Shown: one piece after another, positions 31,771-42,445 of the stretch
Layout of the letters: every line of letters begins with the position of its first letter
How positions within the stretch are numbered: the first letter of the stretch is position 1
Assembly (NCBI GenBank): GCA_964023275.1
Contig: OZ029921.1
Span: forward strand, 31,015,230 to 31,079,229
Length of the DNA: 64,000 nt
From: Norana najaformis
Lineage: Eukaryota > Annelida > Clitellata > Crassiclitellata > Hormogastridae
Direction of reading: 5' to 3'
The notes under the pieces: generated by a model
What the model saw: the letters and a program-made list of their open reading frames with translations, nothing else
What the model was told of the DNA's origin: nothing
The model's database searches: none
Position numbers and translations under genes: made by a program

Positions 31771-32019
31771 ATAAGTTAAGTAAAGAAAGGTATATCGCAG
31801 TTAAGGCGAGGTCAGGTAAGATCAAGTAATATTAGGTAAAATTAGTTAAGGTAATGTATAGTAACGGTATATTTATTATGCGCCTCTGTCGAATTAAATA
31901 GACTCATGCTGGCTTGGAGATTGAGAATCCTTTTGGAAATCATTCCCATCCTCTGCGAATCGGAAATGGTCATTACGCCACTGCCGTCAAATAACATGCA
32001 GATACATTATAGACTATGA

Positions 32020-32175
32020 TTCCTCTTTCTTTCTTTCTTTCTTTCTTTCTCTCTTTCTCTTTTTCTCTCTCTCCGTCTCTGTCTCTCTCTCTCTGACTCT
32101 GTCTGTCTGTCTCTATCTCTCGCTTTCTCCTTCGCTGTCTGTCTGTGTGTCTGTGTCTGTCTGTCTGTCTGTCGT
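32020..32175. repeat. (CTTT)n/(CTCT)n/(GTCT)n microsatellite
   Basis: Pyrimidine-rich simple repeats. Confidence 0.9.
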
Positions 32176-32184
32176 AAGCAAGTC

Positions 32185-32820
32185 CACAATTCACTAGAGG
32201 AGTAAAATAAAATGGTTTTCGAGACACACAGCATCGAAATACGTGACTTGGATTACCATGCAAATGAAATAGAATTCAGGTCGCTCATTTCTAGATTGTA
32301 AAATGAGACCATAATTCTCTAAAGGGCTTGCGTGTAGCGCTACATAAGAGTCTTGCTTAATAACCACACATTCTGGCTACGCTCCATGCTGTGCTGTTCT
32401 ATCAAATAATGCCTTGAGTTTCTAGAAAGACGCTACATAAATTTCCAGACACATATCCCACGTAAACGATCATCATTTATCACACACAGTCATTTATATG
32501 GCGCCTACCGTTTTCTATATCGCAGAGTCTAGAAAAATCACTCGCTTAGCTAATATAGCAGTTAACAAAAATATTCAACGAGCTAAATAGTTAAAAATAG
32601 ATTCAGTCGTTACAGTTTTTGGCGATCGAGATACACAACAGAGTAGCCGAAATGATTGGAATGCATGAAACAAGATTTCAACACAAGTTGCCAAGTCCTG
32701 TAGCTGTTACAAAATTCATTCGATCTCGTATGGATCGCACGAACTGAGTTATCGTTGGAGTACTTCCTCTAAACTATGCTTTCTGGGTCTCTAAGATGCA
32801 ACGGCGACACTCATTTGCTT
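32185..32820. other. Intergenic DNA with a LINE-tail-like motif
   Basis: Holds CATTTATATGGCGCCTACCG at about 32493, like family I tails. Otherwise nothing is recognised. Confidence 0.35.
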
Positions 32821-32823
32821 TTG

Positions 32824-32905
32824 TAAATGTAAATGTAAGTGTTTTATATAGTGACCGTATGGCCTCGACCCTGCTCATTTTCCATTGAATTTATCGGTAG
32901 GAAGG
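32824..32905. mobile_element. Repeat family J, copy 5
   Basis: GTAAATGTAAATGTAAGTGT, then ATAGTGACCGTATGGCCTCG, then ACCCTGCTCATTTTCCATTG. It diverges after TTTATCGG. Confidence 0.65.
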
Positions 32906-33179
32906 AAAATCCTAAGCACGGGACACGAAGCAGGATTTGTTTGCCTTTTTCTGCCAAGCTCACCCTCATACCGAATTACAATATTTGTCGACAAAGGCAA
33001 ATATGTGCCAATAACTGGCCCAAGGTTTGAACTCGCAATTAATAATCACTTGCGAAATAAACTCAACCCAAAACTCTATGTAGATCATCGATTGAAACGA
33101 GATCCACCGATTTATTCGGTAAATAGTGATAGTAACTGGCGCGCCACGGATCCCCTAGCGATGAATATCTGAACAATCT

Positions 33180-34390
33180 CTAAGCCAGACGTTATGAACA
33201 GCGCTGTACGATGACACAGTACCATCTGACGATAGTTGAATAGTCAGTCAGTCCTCGAGTAAATAGTACCACTATACAATGTCTAGTTGTAAGATTTCTC
33301 TTTAAGGCGAGTCTTACATAAAACTGAATATAAAATAGACAATATAGACCATAAGGATATATTGTATAATGTATGCAATTAGCCTATCTCTCAAGCTGCA
33401 CACTCTAGTTTGGCAAAATAGCCCTTCCGGGTAAATTCTCTGTTGCTACCCGTTTCTCCCTCTCTGTTTCCCTCTCTTTCTACCTCTCTGTCTGTGTCTC
33501 TGTATCTCTTCCTCTTTTCCCATCCTTCTTCTATGCATACTGTATCGATTTATTAGTCTCATATCATTTGCCAAAGCGCTGAAGTTTCTTCACACCAATC
33601 GTCTAAAAAGAATCATTTAATTCGCCAGGCGGAGCCACCGTTGAACTACTTATACGGATATATGCGTCTAAGCGAATTATTATATAGACGTAATATTATA
33701 AGCCTTATAGCTATTACTGCTTTACACGGTTTCAGCAACAGCTGCTAACTGTATGCTTGTTAGACAGGCCTATAGCGCATTGTGCTTGCTCAAAGAACAG
33801 ATGCCTAGCAGCTGTTTAAGTAACAACGTTGCATCTGCTCAACTGACAAGAACAAGGTAGCTTCCAAAAGGCAGTCTAGCAGCTGATCAAGGAAAAGCAG
33901 CATCGCTGTTGTTAAGGTTTCTTAGAGCTGTTTACAAAACAGGAGCATCTCAATTGTTCAACTGGCAGCATTGTAGGTGCTGAAGTAAAAATAATAACGC
34001 TGTAGATGTTCAATTAGCATGGACATCCAGATAGCAACTAACCGTACTATAAGCCGACCAGCTGTGACAGCCGTAAGCTATAGCGGTTACAGTTAACTGC
34101 ATACTTTGGCACATCTTTGTTCAAAATCCATTTCAACAAAATCTGGAGACTTCCCAACTTTTCTGAACATCTTCCCCGCCCATGGCATAGAATAATGTAG
34201 CGCAGTTTTTAGGGCCAACCAACCGTCTCCTTGCGATCAATCAGGCGGATGTAATATCCGCTCTAGATGGCAAGATAGCTCGCCCGCCAGAGTAACCATC
34301 GCTTCATAACACTTTGACTTTCCAACTGAGCGCGCTCGGAGCATGCGATCGGATCGAACGCTAGGTGGCAGCAGCGGTCCGTTCTCACTC
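33180..34390. other. 3' flank of gene 2, nothing else recognised
   Basis: Non-coding DNA downstream of the gene 2 stop. It contains several CAGCTG and CAGCTGTT motifs (33790-34080) but no clear repeat or exon. Confidence 0.4.
33549..33554 (-). terminator. Possible polyadenylation signal for gene 2
   Basis: AATAAA on the minus strand (TTTATT on the plus strand), about 850 bases after the stop. It is the nearest perfect motif I noticed. Weak. Confidence 0.15.
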
Positions 34391-34396
34391 GTGACG

Positions 34397-34623
34397 TCAC
34401 ATGACGCGGCAACAGCTGGCGCTTCCCTTTTTGGCGAGAAATGGCGGGAGAATGACGTCAGGCGGAGGGATATCAATGTCTCCGGTCAGATAGAGGCGCA
34501 GGACGAACAGCCAGAACTCTTTCTGCTCGCCACGGTTCCACGTGTACGTTATCTCGTGGTTGCCATATTGGTTACCCGAGAACATCCGAACCGGAACCGT
34601 TTCAGCCGATATGACGCGCAGAT
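34397..34623 (-). CDS. Gene 2 exon F: repeat 4 and stop codon
   Basis: Acceptor is CAATGTGTTTCAG|AT, phase 1; the exon ends at TGA (34397-34399), giving 227 coding bases. It reads DLRVISAETVPVRMFSGNQY, then TYTWNRGEQKEFWLFVLRLY, then a Pro-rich end (DIPPPDVILPPFLAKKG) and a short Cys-containing tail (SASCCRVM). It keeps LRVISAET and VLRLY, but the D(T/P)..S motif is not clear, so repeat 4 is more diverged. The opposite strand also has an open frame here, which I take to be a shadow. Confidence 0.83.
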
Positions 34624-35534
34624 CTGAAACACATTGAGCAAATTACACGTGTAAACAGATTATTCATAATATGTAGGAAACAGAAAAAATATTTGTAATA
34701 AATGAATAAACTGTTCTATAAACAGAACTTTATACTTGTCTAAAATATTAACTATTAGACTATGCAAGAATGCATAATATATAAACCTATGTAAGATTAT
34801 ATCTAAAAGACTATACTGGCCGTATGAGGGACTATGTTAATAGGCACTATGGTACTACATTTATAAGTAAACAATGTGAGCAGGTGCACATGTGAAACCA
34901 TTGGACTGCAGACCTATATATGATTATTGCTTAGAAAGGCGGTATGATTGGATAAATTTATCAAAATCTGGATAATTTATGGCAACCGCTTCCTTGGGCC
35001 GTAGCTAACGAGAAGCAACAAAGGATATTCCAAAGAAGGAACATTTGCCGACCTAGCGCGCAGATGCTGTCAGTGGAAGAAGACAGTAAATTATAAATGT
35101 TTGTCTATTGTAACAAAGTCATTCAATCGTAGTCGCAGAATGCAGCATTTGGGAGGGGAGCTAAACAGAGGATGGGGTGTGGCGCGATTATCTTTCTGAG
35201 CCCCATTTCCTCTCCCCTCCCGTGTCCTCGAAACCTTCACTGGTTACCAAACGGAGGTTATCCGATTAAATGAAACGACTGGTCACCGCATCGGACGAAA
35301 TAAACAAGCGCTAGAAGAAAAGTCTAAGCCTTGTTGTATGTTCTTATTTCCGGGTCTTTAACTGCGCCAGACCGGACATGAAATGTCAGCCAATCGCCAG
35401 GGGTTATTGGACTGCGCGACGCAATGCAGACTGTCAGCGGATGACCATGCTCCATAATAAAACTACCAGAGGATACGAGTAATCACATAATGCAACGATT
35501 TACGACACCCAGTATAAACTTTCCTTGGTGCTTG

Positions 35535-35715
35535 AACACACACACACACACTCACACACACACACACACAAACACAAAAACACACACACAAACACACACG
35601 CAAACACATACGCAAACACACGCACAAACACACACACATTCAAGCACACACACAAACACACACACAAACACACACAATCACACAAACAAACAACACACCC
35701 ATGCAAACATACACG
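35535..35715. repeat. (CACA)n/(AAAC)n microsatellite
   Basis: ACACACAAACACACACAC-type repeat in the last intron of gene 2. Confidence 0.95.
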
Positions 35716-35899
35716 CAGAGGCCGACTGATAGTTACCCCGATATTCTCTATCAGCATCATCTTTATATAAACAGCCTATTAATATTCTGATAAACAAGGA
35801 TTCTTCCATACCCTTTAAGGGATGTCCATAAAAGATGTCCGCAAATGACCAATTTTGGACCTCCATACTCCGCATTTGCCTGCATTTTATATTACCCTC

Positions 35900-37020
35900 C
35901 CCTCCCCTTTGAGGAAGTCCGCAGTCTAGGACGAAATGAACGACGAAGCATCGACTGCATGAATAGCTTCATCAGACGCTGGTTCCATCTTATACTTAAC
36001 GGCACAACGAAGTTTATGCAGCGCCTCTACCGTAACTGATTTTGCTATAAACCGTTTTATCGACAATTCTTGTAATAAGAGACCAACGCAGAACAGACTG
36101 CTGTCTCAGTTGGTGTTTAAGGTACAGGCTGCAATGACATCACTGTTATATGTGCCAAATTTAGCTAGGCACGATCCCTCCCCTTATACCCGCATTTGCC
36201 CGCTTTTGGATGACCATGGGGGCAAAGACTACCGCGAAGCCCTGAATACGGGTGAGGAAGTGTGTATCATCGGATGTGCCATTTACTTCATTGCTGATTA
36301 AGTGTGACAGATGCATGTTTTAGAGCCCATTTTTGTAAGTGACACCCATCTGTGACCAAATGCATTTAATGTGATATTAATATCAATATATTGTTATATA
36401 CGATTTACATATGCAGTACGATATATATATTAAAAGATAATCTGATTTATGTATTATTGGTCGTATTAATCCGACATTTCTCTTCCTCTGATTGAATGAA
36501 TCCCCACCTCCAAAAGCCCGGGTAGCTGGTTGTTTTCCAGATACTGGCAGATATGAGAAAGAAGAGGGTCCACAAGCCGGTGCTACTGAAAGTCCATAGC
36601 TATGGATCAGTAATTCAGTAAGCGAAAATGCACTCAGACCGCAAGTCTTTCTTGGAAAGAATCCGAAAGACAACCGACTAGAAGAAGCTGATGATAAATC
36701 TGACATTGTAGGATTAGCCAAGTGCGACTGTAATGCCCAGAATCGCAAAGCTTCAAGGTAGCTCGGTGCAATCCACGAAACGCCTTATGCCCATTGCAAG
36801 GACGGATAGTTTAAGCCGGATCCAAGCTAGAAAGGATTATCAGTGTAAGTTAGCAGACAACAATTCGTGACTGGAGATCTTAGAGAAAGCCGAAGACCAA
36901 GGGAACAACAGCATCACACTGTAAGGAGTCAAAAAGACAACGAGGAAGAGGGTAGAGGACTACAACGAGGAAGAGGGTAGAGGACTAAAGGTTTACAGCA
37001 GTCTAAACGTGATGGGACGA
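35900..37020. other. Intron of gene 2, no exon recognised
   Basis: Mostly unique. The minus frame at 36383-36748 (121 codons) and plus frames in the same stretch have no recognised motif and no fitting splice phase. A 26-bp unit with CAACGAGGAAGAGGGTAGAG occurs twice at about 36937-36987. Confidence 0.4.
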
Positions 37021-37060
37021 GCAACGTATACAGTATGTGCAGCCTGTAAGCACCACTCAC

Positions 37061-37175
37061 CCTGCCGGCATCCCCATAAACATTTTATGGGAACCATGTA
37101 GTCCCAACAAGGTACTCGTATACGGGAATATGGGTTCCATAATCCATATGAGTACAATATGGGCATGCTGGCAGG
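37061..37175 (+). mobile_element. MITE with CCTGCC...GCATGCCCAT ends, copy 2
   Basis: The left end is CCTGCCGGCATCCCCATAAA and the right end ATATGGGCATGCTGGCAGG. The ends are inverted repeats of about 17 bases. It aligns to the reverse complement of 16312-16415. Confidence 0.8.
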
Positions 37176-37499
37176 ATATAAGTATACATCATATATATGG
37201 CAAACATGAGGTATATATCGCGTATGGGCCTATATTCAAGAAACTATACATATGTGATATACGCTATAAACATGCTATCTGCAATCGCATATATCGTTAT
37301 ACGTGCATTCAGAGATTTGACTTAAATTGTGAACTGATTTAAGGTGATTCAAATACAGAGCCAGTTTATTCCTGTAGGCTGGCCAGATTAAATTAGTCTT
37401 CGCTGATAATGCAAAGAAATGTAAGACATAAGTAACTGAAACTGTGAACAAGTGTATCGGAAGGCTAAGGACTCGCTAATAATATGAAGAGATAAGACA

Positions 37500-37925
37500 T
37501 AGGAGTGATTGATGGGTGGTAGAAGGTGTGATACAAGATGAAGAGTGATAGAAAATGAGATATGATAGAAGATGAGCTGCGATAGAAAACGAGGTGTAAT
37601 AGAAAAGGGGATGTGATAGAAAATGAGATATCATTAAAGATTAGATGTGATAGAAAATGGGATGCGAAAAAATGAGATATCATAGAAGATGAGATGTGAT
37701 AGAAAATGAGATGTAATAGAAAATGGGGTGTAATAGAAAAAGCAATGGGATAGATGAGATGTGATAGAAAATGAGATGTGATAAAAAGGTAGATGTGATA
37801 AAAAATTAGATGTGATAGAATTTGTGATAGAGAATGAGATGTGATAGATAATAAGGCGTAATAGAAGATATGATAGAGGAAATGTAATAAAAGATGTTTT
37901 AGAAATATGATAGAAGATGTAACAG
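37500..37925. repeat. 17-bp satellite
   Basis: More than 20 degenerate copies of GATGTGATAGAAAATGA, ending about 50 bases from the donor of exon E (37977). Confidence 0.9.
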
Positions 37926-37976
37926 AAGAAGTGTGGAGGCGTGTGGAGGTGTGCTGCTTGAATCAGGAGGAATAAC

Positions 37977-38237
37977 CTGGATTGGTTTTGTTGAGCCATG
38001 CCATCGCTCTCTTCATCGTTTCGCAGAATCTTTCGAAGAGCGGAATTCCGATTATGCCGCCGGAACTAATCATGACGGGTTCAAAGGTTACGTAGTTCGG
38101 CAGGAGAATCGGCTGCGGCTGCAGGATGCGGTCGTCGAAAGGTCGGACGAAGCAGATGCGCAGGATGCGCAGGTATTTTGTCGTGTACCTGCCTGACTCG
38201 ACAAAGAACGACCGTTGCGTGTCCATCTCCTCAGCCT
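37977..38237 (-). CDS. Gene 2 exon E: rest of repeat 3, start of repeat 4
   Basis: Acceptor is TACCTGTGCCACAG|AG and donor AATCCAG|GTTATT; the exon is 261 bases, phase 1 to phase 1. It encodes EAEEMDTQRSFFVESGRYTT, then KYLRILRICFVRPFDD, then the linker with VTFEPVMISSGG, then FERFCETMKRAMAWLNKTNP, the first helix of repeat 4. MDTQRSFFVES matches VDTNKSCYFEA (exon A) and VDPDESCWVES (exon C). This is the clearest copy of the repeat and the best query for a database search. Confidence 0.85.
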
Positions 38238-38353
38238 CTGTGGCACAGGTAGACAGGCAACGAGGTCAATAACACAAGACAGGTAGGCTGCTGGCTAAAG
38301 ACGGTTCGTGATTTAGCTAAGCTCAGGGTCAGGAAATGTGTGGTAGGTCAGGT

Positions 38354-38490
38354 AAGGTAATCGTAATCGTAATCTCAAGATTTCTACAGCGCCCAACGAA
38401 AACCAGCTTATTCACAGGCGCTCGTCAAAACAAAATCTTTAGGCAAAAGGGTTCGGTTCCAGATCCAAGAATCAGTCAAGTATGCAGCCA
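38354..38490 (-). mobile_element. LINE family G 3' end
   Basis: On the plus strand GTAATCGTAATCGTAATCTC, AAGATTTCTACAGCGCCCAA, CGAAAACCAGCTTATTCACA; then CAAAACAAAATC and GGTTCGGTTCCAGATCCAAG shared with 48965-49125. Confidence 0.8.
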
Positions 38491-38879
38491 GGATGGCTAA
38501 GGTGGATGGTGTTTGGAATCGGATCTGCAAGATAGATAAGGGGAAGAAGAGGAATTAGGATAGGATATTAGGTAAATTAGAATGTGCTGGCTGAGGTACG
38601 ATAAATGATGCAGTTAAGGTTTGAGGTTGTAGGATGGGATCAGATAAGGTATGTTAAGGTACTGTGGACAGGGTGGGGTATACATAGATAAGGTGCGGTA
38701 TATAGTGTAGCTAAGTTATGTATGTTGGGCCTACCATGCAATCTTTAACTTTAACTACACCATGCACCATACCTTAGCTGAGCAGACCCTAATATACTAC
38801 CTGATCTTACCCTACAAATCCTAACTGCTCTAGTCAGCTAAGTTAAGGCACACGGTGTAGTAAGTATGATAATCTAAGC

Positions 38880-39085
38880 TAAGCTAAGGTTAGTCAAGGT
38901 GCAGTACGGAATGGTAAGATGAGGTAAGGTAAGGTAAGTTAAGGTAAGGTAAGGTAAGGTAAGATAAGATGTTGTAGTGTTAGGTCAAGTAAGGCAAGTT
39001 AAGGTAAACCGTGATAAGGTTAGGTGTTGTAGGATAGGGCTAGGTAACATAAAGTCACTCAAAATAAGGTAAAGTAAGGTAAGAT
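38880..39085. repeat. (AGGTA)n repeat
   Basis: AAGGTAAGGTAAGGTAAGG pentanucleotide tracts with looser relatives from 38340 on. It lies antisense in an intron of gene 2. Confidence 0.9.
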
Positions 39086-39174
39086 AATCGTTAATTTATT
39101 GAACTCTTCAGTCTTTACCTCGAGGGGTAGTCAAGCTTTGTAGAGGTTCAGTAGGATGCAAGAGGGATGGAAGA

Positions 39175-39290
39175 GAGACAGGCAGGCAGGCAGACAGACA
39201 TACAAAGATTCATAGATAAAGAAATAGGCATAGGCAGGCAGGCAGGCACGCAGGCAGGCAGGCGGGCAGGCACAAAGGCAGGCAGGCATA
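39175..39290. repeat. (GGCA)n microsatellite
   Basis: GGCAGGCAGGCAGACAGACA run. Confidence 0.95.
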
Positions 39291-39439
39291 TAGGGAGAGA
39301 AACAGACGAAGCTAGGGGCACTGACGAAAGTGGAGGGACTAGAGGACTGACCGATTGCCTAAATGACCAACACTCCGACACTTGGGTTAATCAAAATGAT
39401 CGACTGCCTGCCTGTCTACTGGCTGACTAATTTATTGCC

Positions 39440-39700
39440 TCCTTGATTCATTGCCTATCTCGCCATTTCACTGACTTAATAGCTGATTTACTTCATCAAT
39501 GACTGACTAACTGACTGACCTACTTCATCAATGAAATCACGACTGACCGACTTCATGATAGTTTGACTGACCTACTTCATTACTGACTTCATAACTGACT
39601 GACTTCATGACTGACTGATTTCATGGCTGACTGATTTCATGACTGACCGAATCATGACTTTATGACTGACTGACTTATTAGCGGATTTAATTCAGTGACA
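39440..39700. repeat. Degenerate 17- to 21-bp repeat (TGACTGACTTCATGAC)
   Basis: More than ten TGACTGA(C/T)TTCAT units, ending about 75 bases from the donor of exon D. Confidence 0.8.
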
Positions 39701-39775
39701 ACCTGTCGTGATTGACAGAATGATTGGCCGAGAGATTGATTGGATAGCTAAATGATTGACTGCTAATTGACTCAC

Positions 39776-39946
39776 CGTTATCGTGTTTTAGCTTATAATC
39801 TATGGATTGAATGTTGGTGATACGAATGTGTTGCTGGTGTCGAACCCAGGTCGCTGCCTTCGTAAAGACCTCCTCAAAACACTCGAACGAAGGAACAGCG
39901 AACTGCGACCCAGGGTCGATGTTACTCGGAACGAAATCAGCGCAGC
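39776..39946 (-). CDS. Gene 2 exon D: linker and start of repeat 3
   Basis: Acceptor is GTCGGTTGCTTAG|GC and a perfect donor is AACG|GTGAGT; the exon is 171 bases, phase 1 to phase 1. It reads CADFVPSNIDPGSQFAVPSF, then ECFEEVFTKAATWVR, then IRITNIQSIDYKLKHDN. The open frame extends upstream through an ATG and a hydrophobic run that looks like a signal peptide. However, the acceptor lies inside that run and the phase fit to exon C argues for an internal exon. An alternative first exon starting there is possible but less likely. Confidence 0.82.
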
Positions 39947-40216
39947 CTAAGCAACCGACACACAAGGCAAAGTATAGGCCAAAGTTAAGGTCAAAGTTCA
40001 AAACCAAGGAATTCTAAGAACTAGAAAATTTAACTAGTAATAGGGAGACAGTAATGTGGTCGAAGAACCATGCGGATAAAGAGCAAAACGAAAACAACCA
40101 ATTAAGAACACGACATTATGTCCTCAGCACTGGCATAAACTTATGACAGTAAACCTCTCCGCGCACAGCCTTTGTGCTCTAGTTCTGCAAAATGTCTCTT
40201 TTGGGGGGAAAATCTC

Positions 40217-40274
40217 TGACAACTGATTTCATGGTCCATAGGTGATCACCTCTGTGCCATGAAATCAGTTGTCA
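40217..40274. repeat. 58-bp concentric palindrome
   Basis: Outer arms are TGACAACTGATTTCATGG (40217-40234) and its exact reverse complement (40257-40274). Centred between them is the perfect 12-bp palindrome AGGTGATCACCT (40240-40251). Only the 5-base pieces between arm and core fail to pair. It would fold as a long hairpin or cruciform. Confidence 0.95.
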
Positions 40275-40339
40275 AAACTGTCCCGAGTTTGAGAACTTTA
40301 CCCCAGCTATATGAACTATGTGAGCTGACTCTGCACGAA

Positions 40340-40862
40340 CCAATTGAAGCTCTTCCTGTACACTACCTCCAATTGAACCAATTGAAGCTCTTCCTGTACA
40401 CTCCTTCCAGTTGAACCAATTGGGGCTCTTCCTGTACACTACCTCCAATTGAACCAATTGAAGCTCTTCCTGTACACTCCTTCCAGTTGAACCAATTGAA
40501 GCTCTTCCTGTACACTCCCTCCAGTTGAACCAATTGAAGCTCTTCCTGTACACTCCCTCCAATTGAACCAATTGAAGCTCTTCCTGTACACTCCCTCCAG
40601 TTGAACCAATTGAAGCTCTTCCTGTACACTCCTCCAGTTGAACCAATGGAAGCTCTTCCTGTACACTCCTCCAGTTGAACCAATTGAAGCTCTTCCTGTA
40701 CACTCCGTCCAATTGAACCAATTGAAGCTCTTCCTGTACACTCCTTCCAGTTGAACCAATTGAGGCTCTTCCTGTACACTCCCTCCAGTTGAACCAATTG
40801 AAGCTCTTCCTGTACACTCCCTCCAATTGAACCAATTGAAGCTCTTTCTGTACACTCCCTCC
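40340..40862. repeat. 38-bp satellite, about 14 copies
   Basis: Unit: CCAATTGAAGCTCTTCCTGT then ACACTCCCTCCAGTTGAA. It is very uniform. One or two copies are 37 bp. Minus-strand frames across it (VQEELQLVQLEG) are artefacts; 38 is not a multiple of 3, so each frame cycles through all three phases. Confidence 0.97.
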
Positions 40863-41361
40863 CACCTAGGCATTCCCGCTGTTGAGATACCTACATGGAT
40901 TCGTTGACTGACGAAAGCTGTTGGGTAAGTCAAACGAACACCCACGTTGTTTTGACGTTAGTCAATGTAGCGGATGTTAGTCATTTTGGTAGATCAAGTC
41001 ATGTCAAGTCCTATTCAAGAGATGGCTCATCTGCCTCCGACAGATTCAAGCCCAGCGCCTTAATTATTGAGAGGGGCTCAAGCTCAGTTGCCCTGTAGAA
41101 GTGAACGCCTGTGTTTCCGTCTGATTGCATAACTTAACATTTTGCTCTGGAAGAAAAGATGCGCTCATCTCTCGTCGACAAAGGAACTGACGGCTAACAA
41201 AATCTTCTTCCAGCATCTTGACGGCAGGCGGTGCTAGCGTCCAGCGAGCTTAATCTTCGAGGGATTAGGAGGGCTTAGGCCTACTGTAACTGCATGGCGG
41301 GGCGTAGGCCTATATTGCCCGAAAGTAACGAGACTTGCTATTGTTTTCTTTTATACGACAA

Positions 41362-41542
41362 CAGTGGCGGATCCAGGATTGCTTGCGTGGGGGTAATGGG
41401 ATTTCCAGAGGGGCACCACATTCTGGCAGTCCACCATGCACGGATCTGGTTTGGGGGCGTCGGCATACATCTAAGAGGGGCGGGGGGACGAACCTCATTC
41501 TGACATTCCCTTCCCCCGCGCCTTTTGCTAAATCCGCCACTG
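41362..41542. mobile_element. hAT-type MITE with target-site duplication
   Basis: Starts CAGTGGCGGATCCAGGATT and ends AAATCCGCCACTG, inverted repeats of the common hAT type. The flanks are TACGACAA (41354-41361) and TAAGACAA (41543-41550), an 8-bp duplication with one mismatch, as hAT elements make. The 181-bp interior is GC-rich and does not encode a transposase. Confidence 0.88.
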
Positions 41543-41599
41543 TAAGACAACATATTTACAGCGACCTTTTCAAAACATCGTAAAGAGTTCCGCTTTGGT

Positions 41600-42440
41600 C
41601 AGTGTCTGCGCGTGGTCCACCCTTTCTTCAGCTGCACGAGTTGTTTCGCCTTCCCAGACTTTGCCCATTTGACCGCCCGTCTCCAACTCTTTCCAACCCC
41701 CCCCCTCCTGTAACGTCTTTCCTTAGCCTCTTGCCCTTCATTTCCACCTGTCAGTCAGCCATCCGTGCCCCAACGAACCTTCAATCAGCGGACCTCTGTT
41801 CGTTCCTCATGCCTCCCTCTCTCCCAGTCCCCGTCTTCTATTATCACCTTTGTCCATCTAGCACATCTCCTTTTCTCAGCCCCCTTTTATGGCAGGCGTG
41901 AGCACTTAAGTTATGCCCCTATTGGGCCCTATGCCCCTATTTATTAAAGCCAGACCTCGCCTATTAAAATATAGTTCTACAACTTAAGCCAAATTAATAA
42001 AGATCAAACAAGCTATCTACAAAATCTACACTAAATTTAAGAAAATTTCACCGTTGTATTTTCCGTTCAAAGTAATTGCAAGGTGACCTTCTTCACAGAG
42101 AAAAAAGAATTATTGGGCAACAGCAAAACTTTTAAGGACCGAAAAATTGCATCGTTTATGGGATTACGGTTATTCTAGTAAACTCCATTAAAACTTTACA
42201 TTTTAAATCGAGATTAATTTCCGTTAAAAGTTAAAATTGTATTGGAGATTGATTTCTATTTAAAAATCAAACTCAGAATAATCTGAATTAACTGCACACA
42301 TAATGAAATTAATCGAAGTTAATCTCGCCTTTAATCTTCAAATCATAATTTCTTATTTTACAGCAAGGTTAAAACGTTATTAAGGTAAGCAGCGAAAGAC
42401 ACTGAAACAATGAAATAAGCGAAGGAATAACAATGAGACA
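41600..42440. other. Intron of gene 2, nothing recognised
   Basis: Pyrimidine-rich at 41600-41890, then AT-rich with several TTAAA-type stretches. Confidence 0.4.
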
Positions 42441-42445
42441 ATAAC

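Noticed and set aside
34343-34627. 94-codon plus-strand frame opposite exon F
   Set aside because: Shadow of the real minus-strand exon; no family features.
36383-36748. 121-codon minus-strand frame between gene 2 exons E and F
   Set aside because: It does not contain the repeat landmarks, and the E/F junction is already in perfect phase without it.
39947-40007. ATG plus hydrophobic run upstream of exon D as a first exon with signal peptide
   Set aside because: The acceptor TTGCTTAG|GC lies in the run and joins exon C in phase, so an internal exon is the better reading. A second promoter is not excluded.
40272-40945. Several 140-197-codon minus frames (VQEELQLVQLEG repeats)
   Set aside because: Pure translation of the 38-bp satellite; all three phases read through.
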